Assembly (NCBI GenBank): GCA_900318795.1
Contig: ONLU01000003.1
Span: 1-64,000 of the forward strand
Source: an uncultured Prevotellaceae bacterium
GTDB lineage: Bacteria; Bacteroidota; Bacteroidia; Bacteroidales; Bacteroidaceae
Direction: 5' to 3'
Length of the DNA stretch: 64,000 nt
Shown here: positions 17,801-25,530 of the stretch, one piece after another
Layout of the letters: each line of letters opens with the position of its first letter
Numbering within the stretch: position 1 is the first letter of the stretch
Program-made: the position numbers and the translations under genes
Notes under the pieces: model-generated
What the model saw: only the letters and a program-made list of their open reading frames with translations
Told to the model about the DNA's origin: nothing
The model's database searches: none

Positions 17801-18388
17801 ATGGAACTGAAGAACAACAAGTCTACTTGGGCCGCTTTGGCCACACTGGGTATAGGAGCTGTTGCTGCGGGAGCCACCGCAGTCGTCAAAATACGCCAGA
17901 AACGACGCAGACAACGCGAAGAAGCAGAGAAATCCGAGATTCATTGTCAGCTTACTGCTGACCAGGAAATGGTTTATAACGAAGCCGTCAGGGCTTTCCT
18001 GTCGCTGAACGAGCGCATCTACCAGCTGCGCGATGCCCACAAGGAGCTGCAACCGCTGATACAATGGCTGGCTACCGACGGTGAGAAGCCTAAGACCGTG
18101 AGTGCCGACGAGCGTATCAACAAACTCGCCGATGACATTCAGAAATTCCTGGTTACTCAGCTGCCTTTCATCAATGCTTGCATCAGCACCATCAGCGATG
18201 ACGGCACCTCCTTTGGCGACTACATCCGTGCTGCTGTAGGTCAGACGTTCGACCCGACGTTGGACGTCGAACAAGATGGTACCGAGGTTCGTCAGGGTGC
18301 TTCTATCCGCTTTGTGCTGAAACTGGGCTATTGTTTCCCCCATTGCAGGATAGCCTCACATCCGGTCAAAAGCATCGTATTAGTATGA
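17801..18388 (+). CDS. Small membrane-anchored helical protein of unknown function
   Basis: A 195-aa protein I do not recognise. A hydrophobic segment (about residues 9-29, TWAALATLGIGAVAAGATAVV) is followed by a strongly basic patch KIRQKRRRQRE and a long alpha-helical region (about 45-150). This suggests an N-terminally anchored cytoplasmic protein. Its last residues overlap the next gene by 4 bp (ATGA), indicating translational coupling to the acyl-CoA synthetase. Confidence 0.6.
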   Translation: MELKNNKSTWAALATLGIGAVAAGATAVVKIRQKRRRQREEAEKSEIHCQLTADQEMVYNEAVRAFLSLNERIYQLRDAHKELQPLIQWLATDGEKPKTVSADERINKLADDIQKFLVTQLPFINACISTISDDGTSFGDYIRAAVGQTFDPTLDVEQDGTEVRQGASIRFVLKLGYCFPHCRIASHPVKSIVLV

Positions 18389-20445
18389 TCAATCGAGAAT
18401 TGCTCGATCCCCGGTCCATAGTCGTCATTGGCGGCTCAAACAACGTGCACAAGCCCGGGGGAGCCATCGTGCGCAATATTATTCAAGGCGGCTATCAAGG
18501 CATACTGCGCATCGTCAACCCCAAGGAAGACGAGGTGCAGGGCATCAAGGTCTTCCACGATGCCCGCGAATTGCCACCTACAGAGCTCGCCGTACTAGTG
18601 ATACCCGCCAAGCTGTGCCCAGACACCGTAGAGTTGTTGGCCCGCGACAAGGGCACCAAGGCGTTCATCATCATCTCGGCAGGCTTCGGCGAGGAGACTC
18701 ATGCCGGAGCCCTCATGGAACAACGCATCCTGGACACCTGCAAGCAATACGGAGCCTCCCTCATCGGGCCCAACTGCATCGGACTGCTGAACCGGCAACA
18801 CCACAGCGTGTTCACGCAGCCTATTCCCAAGTTGAGCCCGCAAGGCGTGGACTTCGTGTCGGGGTCGGGTGCCACAGCGGTTTTCATCCTGGAGAGTGCC
18901 GTCATCAAGGGACTGCAGTTCAACAGCGTCTGGTCCATCGGCAACGGCAAGCAGATTGGCATCGAGGACGTGCTGCAGTACATGGACGAGACCTTCGACG
19001 CCCAGCATGACTCACGGGTGAAACTGCTCTATATCGAGAACATCGCCAACCCTGACAAGCTGCTGTTCCATGCCTCCAGCCTTATTCGCAAAGGCTGTCG
19101 CATTGCCGCCATCAAAGCTGGCAGCAGCGAGAGTGGCAGCCGTGCGGCATCGTCGCATACAGGAGCCATAGCCAGCAGCGATTCGGCTGTCGAAGCCTTG
19201 TTCCGCAAGGCCGGCATCGTGCGCTGCCACAGCCGCGAAGAGCTGACCACCGTAGGCTGCATCATGACATTGCCACCGCTGACGGGCAAGCGTTTTGCCA
19301 TTGTCACCCATGCTGGTGGTCCGGGTGTCATGCTTACCGATGCCCTCTCAAAAGGTGGCTTGGAAGTTCCCAAACTGGAAGGCGAGGCCGCCGAGGAACT
19401 GAAGGGCAAATTGTTCCCGGGTTCCAGCGTAGCCAACCCCATCGACATCCTGGCAACAGGTACACCTGAGCAACTGGGTACCGTCATCGAATACTGCGAG
19501 CATCAGTTTGACAATATCGACGCCATTGCCGTCATCTACGGCACCCCGGGACTAACCACGCTCTACGAGGCTTACGAGGTGCTGCACCAGAAGATACAAG
19601 AGTGCCGCAAGCCCATCTTCCCCATCCTGCCCAGCCTGCACACGGCAGGGCCCGAGGTGGCAGAGTTCCTGGCCAAGGGACATGTCAACTTCTCAGACGA
19701 GGTGACGCTGGCCACCGCTCTCAGCCATATCATGAGCACGCCAGCCCCTGCCCCACCCGAGGTTCAACTGTACGGCATTGACATTCCGCGGCTGAACACG
19801 ACCATCATGGATATCAAGGAAAACGGCTACCTGCCGCCGGATACCGTCCGCGAGATTCTTTCCTGCGCCGGCATTCCCATCGTTCCGGAAATGGTGTCTT
19901 CGTCAAAGGACGAGCTCATCAGCTTTGCCCAGCAGGTGGGATTCCCCGTAGTAGCCAAGGTCGTAGGCCCCGTACACAAGAGCGATGTGGGCGGCGTGAC
20001 GCTGAACATCCGCACCCCGGAGCACCTGGCTTTGGAGTTCGACCGGATGATGCAGATACAGGATGCCACGGGTGTGATGGTACAAAAGATGCTGCGAGGC
20101 ACAGAACTGTTCATCGGTGCCAAGTACGAACAGCGCTTCGGTCACGTGGTGCTCTGTGGCCTGGGCGGCATCTTCGTCGAGGTACTGAAAGACGTCCAGT
20201 CTGGCCTGGCTCCCCTGTCCTACGGCGAGGCCTACTCCATGATTCACTCGTTGCGCGGCTACAAAATCATCAAGGGCACACGCGGACAAGCCGGCATCAA
20301 CGAGCAGAAGTATGCTGAAATCATTGTCCGTCTGTCAACCCTCTTGCGCTTTGCCACCGAGATCAAGGAGATGGACATCAACCCGCTGCTGGCCGACGAC
20401 AAGGAGGTCGTAGCCGTCGACGCCCGCATACTGATTGAAAAGTAA
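18385..20445 (+). CDS. ADP-forming acetate/acyl-CoA ligase (fused alpha-beta)
   Basis: A 686-aa NDP-forming acyl-CoA synthetase that makes ATP from acyl-CoA. Domain order: CoA-binding ([20 protein letters not shown], residues 4-130), succinyl-CoA-ligase-like with the phospho-histidine segment [18 protein letters not shown] (near 255), a second flavodoxin-like domain, and a C-terminal ATP-grasp region ([18 protein letters not shown] near 520; [20 protein letters not shown] at the end). The start [11 protein letters not shown] at 18385 is preferred over the ATG at 18331, which lies inside the upstream gene. It is probably used in fermentative energy conservation. Confidence 0.88.
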   Translation: MINRELLDPRSIVVIGGSNNVHKPGGAIVRNIIQGGYQGILRIVNPKEDEVQGIKVFHDARELPPTELAVLVIPAKLCPDTVELLARDKGTKAFIIISAGFGEETHAGALMEQRILDTCKQYGASLIGPNCIGLLNRQHHSVFTQPIPKLSPQGVDFVSGSGATAVFILESAVIKGLQFNSVWSIGNGKQIGIEDVLQYMDETFDAQHDSRVKLLYIENIANPDKLLFHASSLIRKGCRIAAIKAGSSESGSRAASSHTGAIASSDSAVEALFRKAGIVRCHSREELTTVGCIMTLPPLTGKRFAIVTHAGGPGVMLTDALSKGGLEVPKLEGEAAEELKGKLFPGSSVANPIDILATGTPEQLGTVIEYCEHQFDNIDAIAVIYGTPGLTTLYEAYEVLHQKIQECRKPIFPILPSLHTAGPEVAEFLAKGHVNFSDEVTLATALSHIMSTPAPAPPEVQLYGIDIPRLNTTIMDIKENGYLPPDTVREILSCAGIPIVPEMVSSSKDELISFAQQVGFPVVAKVVGPVHKSDVGGVTLNIRTPEHLALEFDRMMQIQDATGVMVQKMLRGTELFIGAKYEQRFGHVVLCGLGGIFVEVLKDVQSGLAPLSYGEAYSMIHSLRGYKIIKGTRGQAGINEQKYAEIIVRLSTLLRFATEIKEMDINPLLADDKEVVAVDARILIEK

Positions 20446-20476
20446 GAAAGTAAAACAATATACAAATATCAAAACT

Positions 20477-22915
20477 ATGGAACAGAAACGCTACGGTCAC
20501 TTTGACGACGAAAACCGTGAGTATGTGATTACCGACCCAAAAACACCTTGGCCCTGGATCAACTACCTGGGCAACGAAGACTTCTTCTCTCTCATCTCCA
20601 ACACAGCCGGAGGCTATTCTTTCTACAAGGACGCCAAGTTCCGCCGCATCACCCGCTATCGCTACAACAACGTGCCGATGGACAACGGAGGCCGTTATTT
20701 CTACATCAACGATGGCGGCACGGTGTGGAATCCGGGCTGGAAACCCTGCAAGACACCGCTCGACTTCTACGAGTGCCGTCACGGCATGAGCTACACCCGC
20801 ATTACGGGCCGCAAGAACGGTGTCGAGGCCAGTGTGCTCTTCTTCGTGCCGCTGAAGAAATGGGCGGAGGTTCAGAAACTCACGCTGACCAACCAGAGCA
20901 AGGAGGTGAAGCAGCTGAAGCTCTTCTCCTTCGAGGAGTGGTGTCTGTGGAATGCGGCTACCGATATGGAGAATTTCCAGCGTAATTTCTCAACGGGCGA
21001 GGTGGAGATTGAGGGTTCGACCATCTACCACAAGACCGAATACCGCGAGCGCCGCAACCACTATGCCTTCTATCATGTCAACACGGAGATTCAAGGCTAC
21101 GATACCGACCGCGAGACCTTCGTAGGACTGTACAACGAGTTTGCCAATCCCGATGCTGTCATGGAGGGCAAGCCCCGCAACTCGCACGCCCACGGATGGA
21201 GCCCCATAGCCTCCCACTATATTGAGGTCACCCTGCAACCGGGCGAGAGCAAGGACTTCATCTTCCTGCTGGGTTACATCGAGAATGCTCAGGACGAGAA
21301 ATTCCAGGCCCCACAGGTCATCAACAAGCAGAAGGCGCATGCCCTCATCGCTGAGCTCGACACCACCGAGAAGGTGGACAAGGCTTTCCAGGAACTCTGC
21401 CAGTATTGGGATGCCCTGCTGAACATCTACAAGGTGAATACGGGCAACCCGAAGCTCGACCGCATGGTCAATATCTGGAACCAGTACCAATGCATGGTCA
21501 CGTTCAACTTCTCACGCTCGGCATCGTTCTTCGAGAGCGGCATCGGCCGAGGCATGGGCTTCCGCGACTCCAACCAGGACCTGGTGGGCTTCGTACACCA
21601 GATTCCCTCGCGTGCCCGCCAGCGCATCATCGATATCGCCTCCACACAGTTCCCCGACGGAGGCTGCTACCACCAATACCAGCCCCTGACCAAGCGCGGC
21701 AACAATGATATCGGCGGCGGATTCAACGACGACCCCTGCTGGCTCATCTTCGGCACCGTGGCCTATATCAAGGAGACGGGCGACTTCTCCATCCTCGACG
21801 AGATGGTGCCCTTCGACAACCAGCCGGGCTCCGAGGTGACGCTCTTCGAGCACCTGAAGGTGTCCATGGACCACGTCATCAACAACCTCGGTCCGCACAT
21901 GCTGCCGCTCATTGGCCGTGCCGACTGGAACGACTGCCTGAACCTCAACTGCTTCTCGTGGGACCCCAACGAGTCATTCCAGACCACCGAGAACGTCAGC
22001 GAGGGTACCAAGGCCGAGAGCCTCATGATTGCCGGTCTCTTCGTGGTGACTGGCAAGGACTACGTGGCGCTCTGCCAGAAGATTGGCAAGACCGACGAAG
22101 CCGCCCGCATGCAGCAGGCCGTCGACGCCATGATTGACGCCGTCAAGAAGCACGGCTGGGACGGCGAGTGGTATCTGCGCGCTTACGACTTCTACGGTCG
22201 CAAGATTGGCTCCAACGAGTGCGACGAGGCCAAGATATTCATCGAGTCGCAGGGCTGGTGCACCATGGCCGAGATTGGTGCCGAGGACGGTATGGTCGCC
22301 AAGTCGCTCGACTCCTGCAAGAAGTATTTGGAGTGCGAACACGGTATGGTGCTCAACAATCCTGCCTTCACGAAATACATTTACGAATACGGAGAAATAT
22401 CCTCATATCCAGAGGGTTATAAAGAGAACGCAGGCATCTTCTGCCACAACAACCCATGGGTCATCATCGGCGAATGTCTGGCAGGACGGGGCAACGACGC
22501 CTGGAGCCACTATGCCAAGATTCTGCCCTCTTATGTCGAGGAGAAATACCAGACGCTGCACAAGGTGGAGCCCTACGTCAACTGCCAGATGGTAGCCGGC
22601 AAGGATGCCTTCCGTCCCGGCGAGGGCAAGAACTCGTGGCTTACCGGTACAGCAGCCTGGATGTGGTACACCGTGTCAGAGTTCATCCTGGGCATCAAGC
22701 CTGACTACGACGGCATCCGCATCGACCCCTGTCTGCCCGAGACAGCCGGCGACTACACCGTCCAGCGCAAGTTCCGCGACGCCCAGTACGAGATTACCAT
22801 CCATCCGAACGGCCAGCAGAAGGGTGTCAAGCAGATCACCCTCGACGGCCAGAAGGTCGATGGCACCGTCATCCCCTACGCCGCTGGCAAGCATGTGGTA
22901 GAGGTCACGATGTAA
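20477..22915 (+). CDS. GH94 cellobiose phosphorylase
   Basis: An 812-aa glycoside phosphorylase that cleaves cellobiose with inorganic phosphate to glucose 1-phosphate and glucose. It opens with [20 protein letters not shown] and [17 protein letters not shown], typical of cellobiose phosphorylases. The alpha/alpha-barrel carries [13 protein letters not shown] with the general-acid Asp near residue 483. Late blocks are [20 protein letters not shown] and [20 protein letters not shown]. The start [10 protein letters not shown] at 20477 is preferred over 20435. There is no lipoprotein or signal peptide, so it is cytosolic. The gene lies 31 bp after the ligase gene. Confidence 0.9.
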   Translation: MEQKRYGHFDDENREYVITDPKTPWPWINYLGNEDFFSLISNTAGGYSFYKDAKFRRITRYRYNNVPMDNGGRYFYINDGGTVWNPGWKPCKTPLDFYECRHGMSYTRITGRKNGVEASVLFFVPLKKWAEVQKLTLTNQSKEVKQLKLFSFEEWCLWNAATDMENFQRNFSTGEVEIEGSTIYHKTEYRERRNHYAFYHVNTEIQGYDTDRETFVGLYNEFANPDAVMEGKPRNSHAHGWSPIASHYIEVTLQPGESKDFIFLLGYIENAQDEKFQAPQVINKQKAHALIAELDTTEKVDKAFQELCQYWDALLNIYKVNTGNPKLDRMVNIWNQYQCMVTFNFSRSASFFESGIGRGMGFRDSNQDLVGFVHQIPSRARQRIIDIASTQFPDGGCYHQYQPLTKRGNNDIGGGFNDDPCWLIFGTVAYIKETGDFSILDEMVPFDNQPGSEVTLFEHLKVSMDHVINNLGPHMLPLIGRADWNDCLNLNCFSWDPNESFQTTENVSEGTKAESLMIAGLFVVTGKDYVALCQKIGKTDEAARMQQAVDAMIDAVKKHGWDGEWYLRAYDFYGRKIGSNECDEAKIFIESQGWCTMAEIGAEDGMVAKSLDSCKKYLECEHGMVLNNPAFTKYIYEYGEISSYPEGYKENAGIFCHNNPWVIIGECLAGRGNDAWSHYAKILPSYVEEKYQTLHKVEPYVNCQMVAGKDAFRPGEGKNSWLTGTAAWMWYTVSEFILGIKPDYDGIRIDPCLPETAGDYTVQRKFRDAQYEITIHPNGQQKGVKQITLDGQKVDGTVIPYAAGKHVVEVTM

Positions 22916-23034
22916 ACAGTCTGACACTCGACAAGGTCACACCCCAGGACCAGCCCCAACAGCATTCGCGTCTGAAAGGTGTCGCCTACAATACGAGTAA
23001 AGGCTTGATTGCCTGCCCGCGCACACCAAAAAAA

Positions 23035-23059
23035 GGAGCATCTGAATTTCAGGTGCTCC
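23035..23059. terminator. Bidirectional intrinsic terminator
   Basis: A 12-bp stem (GGAGCATCTGAA with TTCAGGTGCTCC, one G-U) is flanked by a run of A on the left and a run of T on the right. It can terminate the GH94 transcript on the plus strand and the small unit at 23066-23200 on the minus strand. Confidence 0.85.
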
Positions 23060-23065
23060 TTTTTC

Positions 23066-23200
23066 TTATGCTGCTTTTCTGCTTTTTACCTCTTCACAAC
23101 CTTTTTGCCATTGTGGATGACTATTCCCTTGAAGCCGGCGCTGACACGCTGACTGTCTTGGCGTCTGAAGCAATATATCTTCAATGATAGCAGGTTTCAT
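23066..23200 (-). pseudogene. 44-codon unit starting MKPAIIED, likely decayed surface-protein gene
   Basis: A complete small transcription unit: full promoter, ATG at 23200, 44 codons, then the terminator at 23035-23059. The peptide begins MKPAIIEDILLQTP. In the +1 frame the same DNA ends SAGFKGIVIHNGKKVVKR and stop, the kind of C-terminal tail seen on exported Bacteroidales proteins. The simplest reading is a gene whose middle was deleted, leaving first and last codons joined out of frame. The first 24 bp closely match the start of the gene at 25088. Confidence 0.4.
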
Positions 23201-23208
23201 ATGATGCG

Positions 23209-23239
23209 CAAAGATACATAAAATCGGGAGAAAAGCAAA
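23209..23239 (-). promoter_or_regulatory. Complete promoter of the 23066-23200 unit
   Basis: On the minus strand, TTTG (23236-23239), 19 bp, then TATCTTTG (23209-23216). Only 8 bp separate the box from the ATG at 23200. Confidence 0.65.
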
Positions 23240-23254
23240 TATTCCGGGCATTTC

Positions 23255-23285
23255 TTTGCCGTTCAGGAATTAATTACTATCTTTG
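23255..23285 (+). promoter_or_regulatory. Complete promoter of the DUF4160/DUF2442 pair
   Basis: TTTG at 23255-23258, 19 bp, then TATCTTTG at 23278-23285, 24 bp upstream of the ATG at 23310. Confidence 0.75.
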
Positions 23286-23309
23286 CAGACGAAGAAACAA
23301 AAATGTACT

Positions 23310-23561
23310 ATGAGTCCAGTATTTCGAAGAGAGAGTGAATATACGTTCAAGATATACTCCAATGAGGAAGAGCGATTACATATTCATGTTACTCACGAAA
23401 GGTGTGAAGCCAAATATTGGCTAGAACCCGAGGTGGAGTTAGCAAAGAATACGGGATTCTCAGAACATGAGTTGAATAAAATCAAAAAACTGGTAGAGAA
23501 GTATGCAGACAGATTTAAAGAACAGTTCCGTCAACACGTTGGTAAGCGTATTGATGATTAA
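23310..23561 (+). CDS. DUF4160 family protein
   Basis: An 83-aa protein with the DUF4160 signature. YTFKIYSNEEERLHIHVTHE contains the conserved HIHV. It is followed by CEAKYWLEPEVELAKNTGFS and a C-terminal helix KIKKLVEKYADRFKEQF. Start 23310 (MSPVFRRESEYTF) gives the usual family length; an upstream in-frame start at 23283 lies in the promoter. DUF4160 genes are nearly always paired with DUF2442, as here, and the pair behaves like a compact two-gene module. A toxin-antitoxin role has been suggested by organisation only. Confidence 0.75.
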   Translation: MSPVFRRESEYTFKIYSNEEERLHIHVTHERCEAKYWLEPEVELAKNTGFSEHELNKIKKLVEKYADRFKEQFRQHVGKRIDD

Positions 23562-23787
23562 TGCTCAGGGTATCATGATCTCTGTTCAGGGTCATGACTA
23601 CTTCCTATCTTATAACCGCATTCCCTGGATGCAGGACGCCCCCATCCGTAGTGTGCTTAACGTCCGGATGTCAGGACCGGAGGCTATCGAATGGCCCGAC
23701 CTTGACGTTGACCTTGAAATAGACAGTCTTCGCCATCCTGAACGCTATCCGCTTCTTATCAAACGTAATGAGTTGGATTATGTTTAA
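23554..23787 (+). CDS. DUF2442 family protein
   Basis: A 77-aa partner of the preceding DUF4160 gene, overlapping it by 8 bp. Features are YFLSYNRIPWMQDAPIRSVL, followed by GPEAIEWPDLDVDLEIDSLR; the IxWPDLDxD block is the DUF2442 hallmark. The frame starts at ATG 23554. The function is unproven; the two proteins are often discussed as a putative toxin-antitoxin or DNA-binding pair. Confidence 0.75.
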   Translation: MINAQGIMISVQGHDYFLSYNRIPWMQDAPIRSVLNVRMSGPEAIEWPDLDVDLEIDSLRHPERYPLLIKRNELDYV

Positions 23788-23883
23788 GCATGCCGTTTTG
23801 GTTTGTTTGTGCCTTGTGGCATTCTCATCTTAAGTGCACAGCGGAAATCCCGTTGTGCGATTCAAGAATGAATCGTTCAGGGT

Positions 23884-24147
23884 TTGAGCAAGGAACTGAT
23901 CTCATATGAAGGTCAGACACTTGACGAGTTGCGCAAGGATTTTGAGGAGGGCATTGAAAGCTATCTGGATTATTGTAAGGCGGAAGGCATAGAACCCGCA
24001 AAACCCTATAGTGGCAAACTGAACCTGCGGATGCCGTCGGAGTTGCATTCCCGAGTAGCAGCCTTTGTCGCTTCAACAGGCATCACTATCAACGATTTCA
24101 TCAATCGGGCTATCACGAACGAACTGAAGAAAGTGGCTGCATTGTAA
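23884..24147 (+). pseudogene. N-terminally shortened HicB-like antitoxin
   Basis: The 87-codon frame (first possible start TTG at 23884) encodes ELISYEGQTLDELRKDFEEG, ESYLDYCKAEGIEPAKPYSG and a C-terminal ribbon-helix-helix-like stretch NLRMPSELHSRVAAF plus INDFINRAI. This is the HicB layout, but the first beta strands of the partial RNase H fold are missing. A TGA lies in frame at 23869, only 15 bp upstream. No hicA toxin gene is visible on either side. Most likely a relic; translation from an unseen start cannot be excluded. Confidence 0.5.
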
Positions 24148-24172
24148 AGCGGCCGACAAAACCAAGACACAA

Positions 24173-24204
24173 AGAAACGGAAGCCGTGACTGACTTCCGT
24201 TTCT
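24173..24204 (+). terminator. Intrinsic terminator after the HicB-like gene
   Basis: An 11-bp perfect stem, AGAAACGGAAG (24173-24183) with CTTCCGTTTCT (24194-24204), followed by CTATTTTTAG. Confidence 0.75.
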
Positions 24205-24243
24205 CTATTTTTAGCTTTGGGGGGAACAGGTCAAAGAATCCCA

Positions 24244-24271
24244 TATGACAGGCACCTGGTACGTGTCATAC
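24244..24271. repeat. Left copy of 28-bp island-flanking palindromic repeat
   Basis: A near-palindrome with arms TATGACAGGCACC and GGTACGTGTCATA around a single T. The same 28 bp recur at 33448-33475 in direct orientation with one difference (C at 24253, T at 33457). No T-tract follows on either strand, so it is not an ordinary terminator. Confidence 0.85.
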
Positions 24272-24317
24272 CTAATATTGTATTTTTAACGTCAAAACAG
24301 AAAAAAGTGAGAAAAAG

Positions 24318-24349
24318 TTTGGAAGATAACCGAAAAATCCCTATCTTTG
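24318..24349 (+). promoter_or_regulatory. Promoter with no downstream gene (candidate sRNA)
   Basis: TTTG (24318-24321), 20 bp, then TATCTTTG (24342-24349). No open reading frame of note follows before the hairpin at 24432. Confidence 0.65.
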
Positions 24350-24354
24350 CATCG

Positions 24355-24456
24355 TCAGAACATTAGTTTTGGCTATCCGGTAAGTTTCCGCGTGGGAGCA
24401 AGACTTGATCGACACTACTCCATTTACAAACAAAGAGTCACTTCATGTGGCTCTTT
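24355..24456 (+). ncRNA. Candidate ~100-nt small RNA
   Basis: A strong promoter ends at 24349 and an intrinsic-terminator-like hairpin closes at 24456. The region between has no significant coding frame. It contains short complementary segments (for example GGAG near 24396 with CTCC near 24419, and CCGG/CCGCG stretches). The 3' end runs into the stop region of the convergent gene at 24459, so an antisense effect is possible. I do not recognise an Rfam family. Boundaries are inferred. Confidence 0.4.
24432..24456. terminator. Bidirectional hairpin terminator
   Basis: A 10-bp stem with one wobble (AAAGAGTCAC with GTGGCTCTTT, loop TTCAT). On the minus strand it directly follows the stop of the gene at 24459-25088 and is followed by TTTGTTTG. 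On the plus strand it would end the candidate sRNA. Confidence 0.7.
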
Positions 24457-24458
24457 TG

Positions 24459-25088
24459 TTATTTAATATAGCGGCGGATAAAGGTGCGGAAGAAATTAAC
24501 ATCATCCAAGCTCTTTCTCATAACGGATATCTCTTTTTTCCCCTTATATACAAGCACTTCTCGTGCATAGGGATTCAGTTCAAAAAACCGTTTGATGCTT
24601 CGAGCCAATGTCCCTGGATTGTAATCAGCTGTCATGTGCAGAAGCACACGGTTGGTTTGACCTATTGATTCTGACAAACGATTGTCAACAGAATTCTTCC
24701 CAATAATGGTTTTAAGGTCAAACATTTTATAAACACCTTTTCGCTCGAAAATGAAATCTGCTGTCCTAATTCCTTTCGGATTAGGCAATATATAGACACG
24801 ATAGCCATGCTCTACAGCCTTGCGTGCCGCATTAATCAGATTGTCGAAATCATCACTTTGTTCGCTAATCGCACTATAAATATCAGTTTCACCCTCTACA
24901 AGACGAAATTCACCATAATAGACAATCAACTTCAGTTGCTTAATAAATCGGGCGCCCTTTAGATAATGCAACTCTTGCAATTCTTCAGCCATACCTCTCC
25001 ATGAGGCCTCGGCTGCCATCAGCTCAGAGCCATCTTCTTCAAACGGTTCGAATTCAAATATTTCGTCTTCGATGATAGTCGGTTTCAT
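24459..25088 (-). CDS. Predicted PD-(D/E)xK-like nuclease-domain protein (CdiA-CT-like)
   Basis: A 209-aa protein. The first 50 residues are acidic (MKPTIIEDEIFEFEPFEEDG). The middle has AARKAVEHGYRVYILPNPKG, and then GIRTADFIFERKGVYKMFDLKT gives an Asp followed by DxK, as in PD-(D/E)xK nucleases. The later IGKNSVDNRLSESIGQTNRV and VLVYKGKKEISV resemble the C-terminal tRNA-nuclease domains of contact-dependent toxins and related phage/ICE proteins. I infer a nuclease but cannot name the family. The start at 25088 is preferred over 25109 because the -7 box lies between them. It is divergent from the PLD-helicase operon and inside the same flanking repeats. Confidence 0.5.
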   Translation of the reverse strand: MKPTIIEDEIFEFEPFEEDGSELMAAEASWRGMAEELQELHYLKGARFIKQLKLIVYYGEFRLVEGETDIYSAISEQSDDFDNLINAARKAVEHGYRVYILPNPKGIRTADFIFERKGVYKMFDLKTIIGKNSVDNRLSESIGQTNRVLLHMTADYNPGTLARSIKRFFELNPYAREVLVYKGKKEISVMRKSLDDVNFFRTFIRRYIK

Positions 25089-25096
25089 ATTAAGTG

Positions 25097-25104
25097 CAAA
25101 GGTA
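25097..25104 (-). promoter_or_regulatory. -7 box of the 24459 gene
   Basis: The minus strand reads TACCTTTG. Exactly 8 bp separate it from the ATG at 25088, the same spacing as in the 23200 unit, so the message is nearly leaderless. Confidence 0.6.
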
Positions 25105-25187
25105 GTCATAAAACTTGTAATTATAGACTGTTTTTGTTTTTTTCAAAGAAAAACAGAAAAAAGATAATCATTATCGAAATCTTTTTG

Positions 25188-25195
25188 TACTTTTG
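25188..25195 (+). promoter_or_regulatory. -7 box ahead of the structured leader
   Basis: TACTTTTG matches TAnnTTTG. No good -33 TTTG is visible. The predicted start of transcription is about 25200, leaving a 330-nt leader before the helicase ATG. Confidence 0.5.
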
Positions 25196-25200
25196 CAACA

Positions 25201-25530
25201 AGTATCGCCGACGTGCCGTAAACGGTATAGGCCAAGGCTGATTCTCTGAGTGCAGGGTGGCGGTATGATTTTCGTGGATAATAATTATAGCGTTAGTGCT
25301 ATATTCGAAATGTCCCTGAACCTTGCAATTTCAATAGACATTGTAAATCGAATAAGTACCAGCGTCTGCGCGATAGCGTGGACTGGACTTATCTTTACAA
25401 TGGGTTTTGCAAGGACCTTGGGACATTGATAAGAGCGGTTTCACGCTTTTTCATGTCCTGAGGTCTTATCGCATAGACCCATTACCATTCGAATAATTAG
25501 TCCTTTCGCTCCTAAGACTATAGCGTAGAT
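25201..25530 (+). ncRNA. Long structured 5' leader or embedded RNA of the PLD-helicase operon
   Basis: Several nested, exactly complementary segments are visible. P1: GTATCGCC (25202-25209) with GGCGGTAT (25258-25265, two wobbles), enclosing CCG-TAAA-CGG. P2: TATAGC/GCTATA (25286-25303). P3, a 117-nt hairpin: ATGTCCC/GGGACAT (25310-25316, 25420-25426), CCTTGCAA/TTGCAAGG (25321-25328, 25407-25414), CATTGTAAA/TTTACAATG (25339-25347, 25394-25402), ATAAGT/ACTTAT (25352-25357, 25387-25392), CCAG/CTGG, and an apical CGC-GATA-GCG. P4: GATAAGA/TCTTATC (25428-25434, 25464-25470) around an AGCG/CGCT hairpin. P3 alone has about 37 pairs. I know no matching family. It may be a cis-regulator or an RNA part of the system. 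Confidence 0.6.
25265..25429 (+). CDS. Possible 54-aa leader ORF overlapping the structured RNA
   Basis: ATG at 25265, preceded by AGGGTGG, opens a 54-codon frame (begins MIFVDNNYSVSAIFEMSLNL, contains a hydrophobic CAIAWTGLIFTMGFA) and stops exactly at the end of hairpin P3. An open run this long arises by chance fairly often, and the inverted repeats are the stronger signal. Kept as an alternative reading: a leader peptide whose translation could melt P3. Confidence 0.2.
   Translation: MIFVDNNYSVSAIFEMSLNLAISIDIVNRISTSVCAIAWTGLIFTMGFARTLGH

Noticed and set aside
24244-24271. Ordinary intrinsic terminator
   Set aside because: The palindrome has no T-run on either strand at either copy, and the copy at 24244 already follows a proper terminator at 24173-24204.
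24355-24456. SRP 4.5S RNA
   Set aside because: The conserved domain IV pairs (CAGG side and AGCAG side around a GGAA-type loop) are not found in the expected arrangement.
25310-25426. Retron msr-msd as an explanation of the long hairpin
   Set aside because: The hairpin size is suggestive, but there is no reverse transcriptase gene anywhere in the window and no paired a1/a2 flanking repeats were found.
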